From contig NZ_SJSK01000001.1 of NCBI RefSeq assembly GCF_004331645.1, positions 62,001 through 126,000 on the forward strand: a stretch of DNA of 64,000 bases, in the 5' to 3' direction. The notes under the pieces are model-generated. The model saw nothing but the letters and a program-made list of their open reading frames with translations, did not search any database and was not told the DNA's origin. The translations under genes and the position numbers were made by a program. Positions 8,423 to 15,956 of this stretch are shown one piece after another (the first letter of the stretch is position 1; every line of letters starts with the position of its first letter). The stretch comes from Pedobacter frigiditerrae (GTDB taxonomy: Bacteria > Bacteroidota > Bacteroidia > Sphingobacteriales > Sphingobacteriaceae).

Positions 8423-9124
8423 ATGAAACGTTTAATAACATTAGCCATTATTGCCCTATTTAGTATGAGTGCAATGGCACAACAAGTAGATTTAAGAAAG
8501 AAGATTACCGTTAGTGGTTCTGCAGAAACTGAAGTTACGCCAGACATTATTTATTTAAGTATTTCTTTAAAAGAATATTTAAAAGATAATAACAGCAAAA
8601 AGAGAGTTGAGATTACAGAATTGGAAAACCAGCTTTATAATGCTGTTTTAAAAGCAGGTATTGCGAAAGAAGATTTAATGGTTAACAACGTGTCGAGCTA
8701 CAATTATATAACTGAAAAAAAGAAAAACCCTGATTTTTTAGCGAGCAAACAATACCGTTTAAAGGTAAGCGACTTGAATAAGTGGAATGAAATTATTGGT
8801 GCAGTTGACCCAAAAGGTATTTCATCAACTAGTATAGAAAGTTATGATTACTCTAAAATTACAGCGCTTAAAAAAGAGTTGAAAATTAAAGCTTTGCAAG
8901 CTGCCAAAGAAAAAGCACAATACATGGTTGAAGCTTTGGGAGAAAAATTAGGTGGCGTAATTGATATTCAGGAAATAAATAACGAAGCTTACCCACAACC
9001 AATGTACAGAGCAAATGTAATGATGATGAAAGCCGAGGATGCTAGTGGAGCTGCTGCTCCTGAATTAGATTTCAAAAAAATAAAGCTGAATTATGTAGTA
9101 AATACAGTTTTTGAAATTAAGTAA
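8423..9124 (+). CDS. Periplasmic SIMPL-domain (DUF541) protein
   Basis: A 233-residue protein with a signal peptide (MKRLITLAIIALFSMSAMAQ). The mature part begins with KITVSGSAETEVTPDIIYLS, the typical opening of SIMPL/DUF541 (YggE-like) proteins, and continues with the alternating helix-strand pattern to the end (KALQAAKEKAQYMVEALGEK). E. coli YggE is linked to oxidative stress; no specific function can be given here. It is transcribed alone and ends in a clear terminator. Confidence 0.88.
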   Translation: MKRLITLAIIALFSMSAMAQQVDLRKKITVSGSAETEVTPDIIYLSISLKEYLKDNNSKKRVEITELENQLYNAVLKAGIAKEDLMVNNVSSYNYITEKKKNPDFLASKQYRLKVSDLNKWNEIIGAVDPKGISSTSIESYDYSKITALKKELKIKALQAAKEKAQYMVEALGEKLGGVIDIQEINNEAYPQPMYRANVMMMKAEDASGAAAPELDFKKIKLNYVVNTVFEIK

Positions 9125-9221
9125 TTGCCCATTTCAGTAGACAACTATTAAGAATAGAATAATTGTAGTTTTAACAAAAGCTTAATATCAATAAAAAATA
9201 AGGGATTTTAAAAAAAGAGAG

Positions 9222-9250
9222 ACCTACCAAATCAATTTGGTAGGTTTTTT
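9222..9250 (+). terminator. Rho-independent terminator after the SIMPL gene
   Basis: A perfect 10-bp stem (ACCTACCAAA / TTTGGTAGGT) with loop TCAA and a six-T tail. Confidence 0.85.
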
Positions 9251-9286
9251 GTTTATATTGAAATACAAACCTTAAAAATTATAATC

Positions 9287-9598
9287 ATGAAAAAATTTAT
9301 TTACTCCCTAGTACTAGTTTTTACCTTAGCAGTTAGTACAACAAATGTTTCGGCAGCAGACAAAAAAGAACCTAAAACAGAAATGACGGCTGAGCAAAAA
9401 GTTCAGTTTGATAAAATTGTAAACAGAGTTGAGGAAATCCGTAATATGGATAAATCTAACTTAACTAGAGAAGAGAAAAAAGCTTTACGCAAAGAATTAA
9501 GAGAAATGAAAGATAAAGCTCGTGCTTTGTCTGGCGGTGTTTACCTTTCAGTTGGTGCAATTATCATCATCATTTTATTATTAATTTTAATCTTGTAA
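9287..9598 (+). CDS. Small exported protein with C-terminal membrane helix
   Basis: A 103-residue protein of unknown function. It starts with a signal peptide (MKKFIYSLVLVFTLAVSTTNVSA) and has a charged helical middle (VEEIRNMDKSNLTREEKKAL). It ends in a hydrophobic helix (SVGAIIIIILLLILIL) at the extreme C-terminus. The topology suggests a periplasmic helix anchored in the inner membrane. It is bounded by terminators on both sides, so it is a monocistronic unit. Confidence 0.75.
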   Translation: MKKFIYSLVLVFTLAVSTTNVSAADKKEPKTEMTAEQKVQFDKIVNRVEEIRNMDKSNLTREEKKALRKELREMKDKARALSGGVYLSVGAIIIIILLLILIL

Positions 9599-9624
9599 GA
9601 GAAACACAATCCTATCATATAGAA

Positions 9625-9664
9625 AAGGGCCTCGATGTAAAATCGAGGCCCTTTTCGTTTTTGT
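9625..9664 (+). terminator. Strong Rho-independent terminator
   Basis: A perfect 12-bp stem (AAGGGCCTCGAT / ATCGAGGCCCTT, 9625-9636 and 9642-9653), then TTCGTTTTT. Confidence 0.88.
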
Positions 9665-9670
9665 ATATTT

Positions 9671-9779
9671 CGTCATTTCTACGCAAAGAGAAATCTGTAA
9701 GTTCACAACTATAAGCTGAACATTTTACAGAAATAATAATGTAACAGATCTCTCGTCGCTCTGTTCTGTTGAGACGACG
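9671..9779. repeat. REP-like long hairpin before serS stop
   Basis: Begins CGTCATTTCTACG...AGAAATCTGTAA and ends with AACAGATCTCTCG...GAGACGACG, so the ends are imperfect inverted copies. It belongs to the same CGTCA-type family as 12547-12573 and 20304-20330. It ends 8 bases from the serS stop codon. Confidence 0.55.
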
Positions 9780-9786
9780 TCATTCG

Positions 9787-11058
9787 CTAATCTATAATAT
9801 CAAATCCTGTATATTTTCTCAGTACTTCTGGAATGACAATTCCATTTTCAGTTTGATAGTTTTCTAAAATTGAAGCAACAATTCTTGGCAATGCCAAAGC
9901 ACTTCCATTTAAGGTATGCGCTAATTGAGTTTTACCTTCCTTGCCTTTAAAACGAATTTTAGAACGGTTACTTTGGAAAGTCTCTACATTTGAAACCGAA
10001 GAAACTTCTAACCAACGTTCTTGTGAAGCACTCCATGTTTCCATGTCATAAGTCATGGCAGAGCCAAAGCCCATATCACCACCACATAAACGCAACACAC
10101 GATAATGTAAACCTAACTTCTGCAGTAAACCTTGTACATAAGTACTCATTTCCTCAAGCGTCTCGTAAGAGCGATCTGGATGAGTAACTTGAACAAGTTC
10201 TACCTTATCAAATTGGTGCAAACGATTTAAACCACGAACGTGTGAGCCATAAGAACCTGCCTCACGACGAAAACATGGTGTGTATGCCGTGTTCTTAATA
10301 GGTAAATCTTCTTCTTTTAAAATTACATCACGGTAAAGGTTAGTAACTGGAACCTCTGCAGTTGGAATAAGATACAAATCATCTACAGTTGAATGATACA
10401 TTTGTCCTTCTTTATCTGGCAACTGTCCGGTACCAAAACCAGATGCGGCATTTACCAAATGAGGAACTTGCATTTCTTTATATCCAGCAGCAATTGCTTC
10501 ATCTAAGAAAAAGTTAATTAATGCACGTTGCAAACGAGCTCCTTTTCCTTTGTAAACAGGAAAACCTGCTCCAGTAATTTTAACACCTAATTCAAAATCG
10601 ATGATATCGTATTTAGCCGTTAACTCCCAATGAGGTTTAGCATCTGCAGGTAATTTTGCAGGCTCACCGTGTACCAAAACAATTTCGTTCTCTTCTGGCG
10701 TAGTGCCTGATTTTACCAAGTCGTGAGGTAAATTTGGCAATTGAACAAGTAAGTTAAACTGGTTTTGTTCCAATTCGGCTAACTTATCTCCAAGTGTTTT
10801 AATGCTGTCTTTATTAGAAGTAGTTTGAGCTTTTATTGCTTCTGCTTCTTCCTTTTTGCCATTGCGCATTAATTCGCCAATCTGTTTTGCAGCGCTATTA
10901 GCTTCTGCTGAAAGATTATCTAACGAATTTTGAGTTTGGCGACGTTCTTCATCTATGGAAATGATTTGGTCTACCAATTCGGGTTGCTTAAAATTACGCA
11001 CATTGAGGCGCTCTAAAACTTTCTCTCTATTTTCGCGGATATAGTTAACTTGCAGCAT
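9787..11058 (-). CDS. serS: Seryl-tRNA synthetase
   Basis: A 423-residue class II aminoacyl-tRNA synthetase that charges tRNA-Ser and tRNA-Sec. The N-terminal ~105 residues form the long antiparallel coiled coil that binds the tRNA long variable arm. The catalytic core has TAEVPVTNLYRD (serine/ATP site), FRREAGSYGSHVRGLNRLHQ (motif 2) and LNGSALALPRIVASILENYQ (motif 3). The length is normal for the family. The ATG lies 16 bases after a perfect -7 box. It is convergent with the upstream small protein gene and divergent from rsmI. Confidence 0.97.
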   Translation of the reverse strand: MLQVNYIRENREKVLERLNVRNFKQPELVDQIISIDEERRQTQNSLDNLSAEANSAAKQIGELMRNGKKEEAEAIKAQTTSNKDSIKTLGDKLAELEQNQFNLLVQLPNLPHDLVKSGTTPEENEIVLVHGEPAKLPADAKPHWELTAKYDIIDFELGVKITGAGFPVYKGKGARLQRALINFFLDEAIAAGYKEMQVPHLVNAASGFGTGQLPDKEGQMYHSTVDDLYLIPTAEVPVTNLYRDVILKEEDLPIKNTAYTPCFRREAGSYGSHVRGLNRLHQFDKVELVQVTHPDRSYETLEEMSTYVQGLLQKLGLHYRVLRLCGGDMGFGSAMTYDMETWSASQERWLEVSSVSNVETFQSNRSKIRFKGKEGKTQLAHTLNGSALALPRIVASILENYQTENGIVIPEVLRKYTGFDIID

Positions 11059-11073
11059 TATTTTATTTTTTTA

Positions 11074-11081
11074 CAAAGATA
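11074..11081 (-). promoter_or_regulatory. -7 promoter box for serS
   Basis: Minus-strand TATCTTTG, a perfect TAnnTTTG match 16 bases before the start codon. Confidence 0.5.
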
Positions 11082-11087
11082 AGATTG

Positions 11088-11168
11088 AATTACGAATTAC
11101 GACTTACGATTTTAGATTTTTAATCGTACTATAATAAATCGTCATTCGTAAATCGTAAATCGTAAATC
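11088..11168. repeat. AT-rich word repeat between serS and rsmI
   Basis: Made of repeated TACGA / CGTAAAT words: AATTACGAATTACGACTTACG on the left, and CGTAAAT three times in tandem on the right. The two halves are mutually inverted. The last word ends two bases before the rsmI ATG. Confidence 0.6.
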
Positions 11169-11170
11169 AA

Positions 11171-11893
11171 ATGACTGGTAAACTATATCTCGTACCTACG
11201 CCGATAGGAAACTTAGAGGACATGACCTTTAGGGCTATTCGTATTTTAAAGGAAGCGGATGTGATTTTGGCTGAAGATACCCGAACAAGCGCACCAATGC
11301 TTAAACATTTTGGCATCGATAAAAAAGCTTATTCGCATCATCAGCATAATGAACACAAGGCTACTTCTGAAATTATTAAATTTTTAAAAGATGGCAAAAA
11401 TGTGGCTCTAGTATCTGATGCAGGAACTCCAGCCATCTCTGATCCAGGATTTTTTCTAGTTAGAGAAGCCTTAAAAAATGAAATAGAAGTAAACTGTTTG
11501 CCAGGGGCGACAGCTTTTGTACCTGCTTTAGTTAACTCCGGTTTGCCTAGCGACCAATTTGTTTTTGAAGGGTTTCTGCCGGTAAAAAAAGGCAGACAAA
11601 CTCGTTTAAAGTTATTGGCAAATGAAGAAAGGACGATGATTTTTTATGAAAGTCCACATCGGTTATTGAAAACATTAGAAGAATTTGCTGAGTTTTTAGG
11701 TGAAGACAGGCAAGCATCGGTTAGTAGAGAATTGACTAAAATTTATGAAGAAACTGTTCGCGGTACAGTGTTAGAAATAAAATCACATTTCGAAAACAAT
11801 ATATTAAAAGGAGAATTCGTAATTTGTGTTGCTGGCTGTGAAGCAAGTAAAGAAAAATCAAAGAATAAAGACAAATACAAACAAGAAAAATAA
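11171..11893 (+). CDS. rsmI: 16S rRNA (cytidine-1402-2'-O)-methyltransferase
   Basis: A 240-residue SAM-dependent tetrapyrrole-methylase-fold enzyme that methylates the ribose of C1402 in 16S rRNA. It starts LYLVPTPIGNLEDMTFRAIR and contains ILAEDTRTSAPML and VALVSDAGTPAISDPG, the RsmI signatures. The middle has the MIFYESPHRL motif. The length is slightly shorter than the E. coli enzyme (286), as in many Bacteroidota, which lack the C-terminal extension. The C-terminal end is lysine-rich. Its stop overlaps the start of the next gene (TAATG), so the two are translationally coupled. Confidence 0.95.
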   Translation: MTGKLYLVPTPIGNLEDMTFRAIRILKEADVILAEDTRTSAPMLKHFGIDKKAYSHHQHNEHKATSEIIKFLKDGKNVALVSDAGTPAISDPGFFLVREALKNEIEVNCLPGATAFVPALVNSGLPSDQFVFEGFLPVKKGRQTRLKLLANEERTMIFYESPHRLLKTLEEFAEFLGEDRQASVSRELTKIYEETVRGTVLEIKSHFENNILKGEFVICVAGCEASKEKSKNKDKYKQEK

Positions 11894-12534
11894 TGAACTC
11901 AATAGATAGATTTTTAAGTGACGAACAAGACCCAAAGGCTGTAGAAAAGGTAATTGGGAAATTAAATGATTTATTAACCACAGGGGAAGAGCTTTTGTAC
12001 TTAGCTGTACAAAAAAAACCTGCTGTAAACTTGTTGCCAGATAGCATCGCCATAAGCAACAAGCGTATTTTCTATTGTGAGCCAGGAAATTTAGGTTTAA
12101 CAATGAATTTTAAAGATATTTCTTGGAAAAACATAAAAGAGGTTTCGTTTAAAGAAGAGTTTTTCGGCTCTAAGTTTATCTGCGTACCGCAGCATGGCGA
12201 AAATATTGTTACTGAGTTTATTCCTAAAGTTCAAGCTAGAAAACTACATCAAGCTGCAAATGAGCAGTTAGAAGCTTTAAAAGAATTAACTAGACAACAG
12301 AAACTGGAAGAGAACCGCGCTTCAGCTTCTGCCATAAACTTACCTCCTGTTCAGGGTATATTCGAAGCCCCAATTGAAATTGAAGAAGCAGTTGTTATTC
12401 AGCAGCCACAAATTGAAGAAGCAGAAGATGAAACCACTTTAAAGCTAAGGAAACTAAAAACGCTTTACGATAAACAGTTGATCACTCAGGAAGAATACGA
12501 AAGTAAAAAATCGGCTATTTTAGATAGTTTGTAA
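11893..12534 (+). CDS. PH-like domain and SHOCT domain protein
   Basis: A 213-residue protein. Residues about 35-115 look like a bacterial PH-type domain: NKRIFYCEPGNLGLTMNFKDISWKNI gives the strand pattern with the usual aromatic residues. The last ~30 residues (LRKLKTLYDKQLITQEEYES KKSAILDSL) are a clear SHOCT module, a short helical hairpin often found at protein ends. The linker is acidic and valine/isoleucine-rich. No signal peptide, so it is cytoplasmic. Its function is unknown; it is coupled to rsmI by a 1-base overlap. Confidence 0.75.
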   Translation: MNSIDRFLSDEQDPKAVEKVIGKLNDLLTTGEELLYLAVQKKPAVNLLPDSIAISNKRIFYCEPGNLGLTMNFKDISWKNIKEVSFKEEFFGSKFICVPQHGENIVTEFIPKVQARKLHQAANEQLEALKELTRQQKLEENRASASAINLPPVQGIFEAPIEIEEAVVIQQPQIEEAEDETTLKLRKLKTLYDKQLITQEEYESKKSAILDSL

Positions 12535-12546
12535 ATTACCCGATTC

Positions 12547-12573
12547 CGTCACCCTGAATTTATTTCAGGGTCT
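12547..12573. repeat. REP-like palindrome, left copy
   Basis: Starts CGTCACCCTGAA and ends TTCAGGGTCT; the internal CCCTGAA/TTCAGGG arms form a hairpin. Same family as 20304-20330 and, inverted, 12943-12969. Confidence 0.75.
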
Positions 12574-12599
12574 GGGATGAGGGAGCAAAACACCAAAAA

Positions 12600-12890
12600 A
12601 TGGAAAGAGGGGGCTGTGTTTATATATTAACCAACTTTTCACATACAGTTTTATACATTGGTGTAACCTCTGATTTATATGCTAGAATTATTGAGCATAA
12701 AGAAAAATTTTATCCAAACTCTTTTACTGCTAAATTCAATTGCAATAAATTAGTATACTATGAACAATTCAGTACTATAGAGGAAGCCATTGGAAAAGAA
12801 AAACAATTAAAAAATTGGAAACGGGCATGGAAGATTAATTTGATAAATGCTGAAAATTCCAATTGGGAAGATTTGTTTCTAAACTTATAA
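12600..12890 (+). CDS. Small GIY-YIG nuclease-domain protein
   Basis: A 96-residue stand-alone GIY-YIG domain, the usual size of this small family. The first motif is GCVYIL (C-V-Y in place of G-I-Y) at residues 5-10. The second is LYIGVTSDLYARIIEHK, with YIG at 19-21 and the conserved arginine R29. The C-terminal half carries SFTAKFNCNKLVYYE and EEAIGKEKQLKNWKR, where E67 is the likely metal-binding glutamate. GIY-YIG domains cut DNA by a metal-dependent mechanism; the role of these solo bacterial proteins is not established. Inverted REP-like repeats lie on both sides. Confidence 0.88.
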   Translation: MERGGCVYILTNFSHTVLYIGVTSDLYARIIEHKEKFYPNSFTAKFNCNKLVYYEQFSTIEEAIGKEKQLKNWKRAWKINLINAENSNWEDLFLNL

Positions 12891-12942
12891 ATCGCCTTAA
12901 ATCATTTTGAGGGTCTGTCTTCCCAAAAAGGAATAGCAGGAA

Positions 12943-12969
12943 AGATGCTGAAATAAATTCAGCATGACG
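12943..12969. repeat. REP-like palindrome, right (inverted) copy
   Basis: Starts AGATGCTGAAAT and ends ATTCAGCATGACG; inverted relative to 12547-12573. The ATG at 12964 inside it is in frame with lnt. Confidence 0.75.
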
Positions 12970-12984
12970 AACACTAACAAAAAA

Positions 12985-14586
12985 ATGAAAAAAAACTATC
13001 TCTTAGCCTTACTTAGTGCCTTTTTAATGTGGTTAGCTTGGCCACCAAATGTTTGGTTTGCTCCATTACTTTTAGTAGGCTTAGTTCCATTGTTTATTGC
13101 ATTGGATAATGTTGTTGCTCCAAAAGAAAAGACAACTGGCAAAAAAGTTTTCTTAACTGCTGGTCTAACTTTTTTAGTATGGAATACAGCAAGTATTTAC
13201 TGGGTTTATAATGCCATAAAAGCATACAATGGTTGGTTAATTGCTATTCCAGTTTCATTAATTCCATTTGGATTAGGTGCCTTATTAATGACATTCGCCT
13301 TTTGGTTGTATTATCAATTGAGAACTAAGATAAATCCGATAATAGCTTATGTAGGCTTAATCTGCTTTTACATTTCGATGGAATACTTACACCAAAGTTG
13401 GGATTTAGCCTTTCCTTGGATGACTTTAGGTAATGGTTTTGCAGGAATGCATCAACTAGCGCAATGGTATGAGTACACAGGGGTTTATGGTGGTTCAATC
13501 TGGATTTTATTAAGCAATATTTTGGCGTTTGAAACTTACAAGGCCATAGTTAGGAAGGATGCAAAGCTAGTCAGATTCAGTGTTAGCTGGATATTAGTTT
13601 TAGTTCTGCCCATCGGATTTTCTTTATATCAATATAATAAATATGAAGAAAAATCTGTTCCTGTAAACGTAGTTGTGGTGCAGCCAAATATTGATCCTTA
13701 TGATAAATACGGCTCCGTTTCTACTAATGAACTGAACATTCTTACTCATTTATCAGATTCTGTAGCACAAGTAAATACCGAATATTTTATTTGGCCAGAA
13801 ACTGCCATACCAAGATATGCTGATGAAGAGAAAATCCGTAGCAATCCAGATTTTTTATACGCACAGCAATTTTTAAGTAAATACAAAAATGGAACATTAA
13901 TTACCGGAATAGAAAGTGTTAAGTTTTACAATGACAAACATACTCTCTCTGCCAAAGTAAATTCAAATGGGGGCTTTTTCGATAATTATAACACCGCAAT
14001 GCAAGTAGAAAATTCAGCTGAAGTTGAGTTTTATCATAAATCTAAACTAGTTCCGGGTGTAGAAAAAATGCCTTTCCCAAAAGTATTTTCATTTTTAGCA
14101 CCAGTTTTTGAAGGTTTAGGTGGTAGCGTTTCTGGTTGGGGTTGGCAAGAAAAACCAGGCGTATTTTATTCACAAAGCGGAATTGGCGTTGCTCCGGTAG
14201 TTTGTTACGAATCCCTTTGGGGAAGTTGGATTGGCGAATCTGTTAAAAATGGCGCTCAGTTTATTGCTATCATTACCAATGATGGTTGGTGGGGAAATAC
14301 ATCTGGCAAAGACCAACATTTATTGTATGCCAAATTAAGAGCAATTGAAACTCGAAGATGGGTAGTTCGCTCGGCAAACACTGGGATTTCTGGGTTTATC
14401 AATCAGAGAGGAGATATTACAAATAAATCTACTTGGTGGACAAGGACTGCTTTAAAAGAGAATATCAACCTAAACGACAACATCACGACTTATGTTAATA
14501 CTGGAGATATCTTGGCACAAATTTGTTCGATATTAGCAGTTTTACTAGCACTAATTATTCCTTACAAAAAATGGGTAAAAAATTAA
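12985..14586 (+). CDS. lnt: Apolipoprotein N-acyltransferase
   Basis: An inner-membrane enzyme that N-acylates the lipid-modified cysteine of lipoproteins, the last step after Lgt and LspA. About six membrane helices occupy the first ~215 residues and the last helix is at the C-terminus. Between them lies the carbon-nitrogen hydrolase domain, with catalytic Glu in IWPETA (E272), Lys in KSKLVP (K354) and Cys in VVCYESLW (C407), counted from 12985. An in-frame ATG at 12964 lies inside the REP-like repeat; the second ATG (MKKNYLL) is a more natural start. It forms an operon with the next secreted protein and the second lspA. Confidence 0.93.
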   Translation: MKKNYLLALLSAFLMWLAWPPNVWFAPLLLVGLVPLFIALDNVVAPKEKTTGKKVFLTAGLTFLVWNTASIYWVYNAIKAYNGWLIAIPVSLIPFGLGALLMTFAFWLYYQLRTKINPIIAYVGLICFYISMEYLHQSWDLAFPWMTLGNGFAGMHQLAQWYEYTGVYGGSIWILLSNILAFETYKAIVRKDAKLVRFSVSWILVLVLPIGFSLYQYNKYEEKSVPVNVVVVQPNIDPYDKYGSVSTNELNILTHLSDSVAQVNTEYFIWPETAIPRYADEEKIRSNPDFLYAQQFLSKYKNGTLITGIESVKFYNDKHTLSAKVNSNGGFFDNYNTAMQVENSAEVEFYHKSKLVPGVEKMPFPKVFSFLAPVFEGLGGSVSGWGWQEKPGVFYSQSGIGVAPVVCYESLWGSWIGESVKNGAQFIAIITNDGWWGNTSGKDQHLLYAKLRAIETRRWVVRSANTGISGFINQRGDITNKSTWWTRTALKENINLNDNITTYVNTGDILAQICSILAVLLALIIPYKKWVKN

Positions 14587-15077
14587 TTATCATCTTCTTA
14601 ATAATTGGATTAACCACCAATTTAAAAGCACAAGTTTATCTAGACAATCTCTATAAGCAAGCTAATGAAATGGCAATTTCCGTTTCAAAAGGAGATTATA
14701 AAACGTTGCTGAAATACACACATCCAAAAATTATTAAAATGATGGGTGGCACTGAAAAAGCAGCAGCAACGCTTAAACAAACAATGACAGGTTTAAAACA
14801 ACAAGGTTTTCAGTTTGATAAAATTTCAATTGGCAAAGTTGTGCAGACCATTAAATCCCCAAAAGATATTCAAAGTATTGTACCTCAAATATTAGATTTA
14901 AAATTTGGGGCAAAAACGATTCACTCTAATAGTTATTTGTTCTCTATTTCTTATGATGGTGGTAAAAATTGGTATTTTTTGGATACCGGAACTACACAAG
15001 AAGCAGACTTGAGAAAAATGTTTCCTGAAATTAACTCTAAATTGGTTATACCGAAATCTAACAAAGTCATTAACTAA
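14571..15077 (+). CDS. Secreted protein of unknown function
   Basis: A 168-residue protein with a signal peptide (MGKKLIIIFLIIGLTTNLKA-Q). The start at 14571 overlaps the end of lnt by 16 bases, and the long hydrophobic leader supports it; a longer frame from 14523 is unlikely. The mature part contains YKTLLKYTHPKIIKMMGG and YDGGKNWYFLDTG, a pattern seen in small mixed alpha/beta periplasmic proteins, but I do not recognise the family. Its position between lnt and lspA suggests an envelope role, with no direct evidence. Confidence 0.75.
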   Translation: MGKKLIIIFLIIGLTTNLKAQVYLDNLYKQANEMAISVSKGDYKTLLKYTHPKIIKMMGGTEKAAATLKQTMTGLKQQGFQFDKISIGKVVQTIKSPKDIQSIVPQILDLKFGAKTIHSNSYLFSISYDGGKNWYFLDTGTTQEADLRKMFPEINSKLVIPKSNKVIN

Positions 15078-15081
15078 GCAG

Positions 15082-15576
15082 ATGAAAAACAAAAAGAATT
15101 TAAGAATAGTTTTACTGCTTGCAATGGTTGCTTTAAACATTGGTTGCGACCAAGTTTCGAAATCCATCATTAGAAATAAAGTTGATTATAATGAGAACAT
15201 CAATATTATTAAAGACCATTTTATCATTACTAAAGTAGAAAATACAGGTGCCTTTTTAAGTGCTGGCAATAACTTGCCAGATGCAGTTAGATTTATCCTG
15301 TTAACCATTTTACCTGTAATTGTTTTAGGCTATGCATTATTCTATTTGCTTTATAAAATCAATTTACCTAAAGCAATGCAAGTTGGAATGTGCTTTTTAA
15401 TTGGCGGAGGAATTGGTAATATCTACGACCGAATTATTTATGGTTCAGTAACCGATTTCCTTCATATGGACTTTGGCTTGTTTAGAACTGGAATTTTCAA
15501 CTTGGCCGATGTTTCTATCATGATTGGCATAGGGATTCTTTTGGCTAATTCCCTTAAACAAAAAGTAAGAGTTTAA
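15082..15576 (+). CDS. lspA: Lipoprotein signal peptidase (signal peptidase II), short form
   Basis: A second LspA, 164 residues, with the standard four-helix layout. The catalytic aspartates are D116 in GNIYDR and D143 in FNLADVS. The motif VENTGAFLS corresponds to the conserved NxGxAF region. It differs clearly from the 200-residue paralogue at 6034-6636, lacking the long insert between the aspartates. It starts 4 bp after the secreted protein gene. Having two LspA may reflect different lipoprotein sets; this is inference. Confidence 0.92.
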   Translation: MKNKKNLRIVLLLAMVALNIGCDQVSKSIIRNKVDYNENINIIKDHFIITKVENTGAFLSAGNNLPDAVRFILLTILPVIVLGYALFYLLYKINLPKAMQVGMCFLIGGGIGNIYDRIIYGSVTDFLHMDFGLFRTGIFNLADVSIMIGIGILLANSLKQKVRV

Positions 15577-15615
15577 ACATCTAAAAACCAAATAGTTAAA
15601 CCGATATTTATTTTT

Positions 15616-15623
15616 TATATTTG
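15616..15623 (+). promoter_or_regulatory. -7 promoter box for the acidic helical protein
   Basis: TATATTTG matches the consensus fully and precedes the ATG at 15651 by 27 bases. It supports that ATG over the upstream in-frame TTG at 15621. Confidence 0.45.
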
Positions 15624-15650
15624 AAATTCATCTACAGAAAAATAAACATT

Positions 15651-15914
15651 ATGGAAAACAAAAATCAACAACCAGAAGAAGAAAAAGGCTTTTTTGACAA
15701 CCTATCAGATAAACTTGAAGAGCTTAAAGACAAGGCAGAAGATCAATTTGAAATATTAAAAGATCAAGCAGAAGGCAAGTGGGACGAGCTTAGTGAAGAA
15801 GCCAAACAAATGGCTCTAGACGCCAAAATTAAACTTTCTGAATTGAAAGAAAAGGCAGAAGATAAGTGGGAAGACCTTACGGATAATGATGAGACTACTC
15901 CAAATAAAGTTTAA
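15651..15914 (+). CDS. Small acidic helical protein
   Basis: An 87-residue, highly charged, acidic protein. It is built of repeated helical units (LEELKDKAEDQFEILKDQAE, then LSELKEKAEDKWEDLTD) with no signal peptide or membrane helix. The pattern resembles YtxH/CsbD-like and late-embryogenesis-like helical stress proteins, but no firm family assignment is possible. It has its own promoter box and terminator, so it is monocistronic. Confidence 0.7.
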   Translation: MENKNQQPEEEKGFFDNLSDKLEELKDKAEDQFEILKDQAEGKWDELSEEAKQMALDAKIKLSELKEKAEDKWEDLTDNDETTPNKV

Positions 15915-15920
15915 TCTTTC

Positions 15921-15956
15921 AACAAAGAAGCCTAACATATGTTAGGCTTCTTTGTT
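15921..15956. terminator. Bidirectional terminator between convergent genes
   Basis: A perfect 36-base palindrome with 18-base arms (AACAAAGAAGCCTAACAT and its complement). Its right edge includes two bases of the nadE stop codon. It can serve both the small acidic protein gene and nadE. Confidence 0.8.

Larger units (their letters stand above)
12547..12969. mobile_element. Candidate element: GIY-YIG gene bracketed by inverted REP-like repeats
   Basis: A 423-bp unit. The left end (12547-12573) and right end (12943-12969) are inverted copies that match at about 22 of 27 positions, and each is itself a small palindrome. They enclose only the GIY-YIG gene (12600-12890). This is the layout expected of a small mobile unit, but no target duplication was identified and movement is not shown. 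The right end supplies an in-frame ATG for lnt. Confidence 0.35.
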
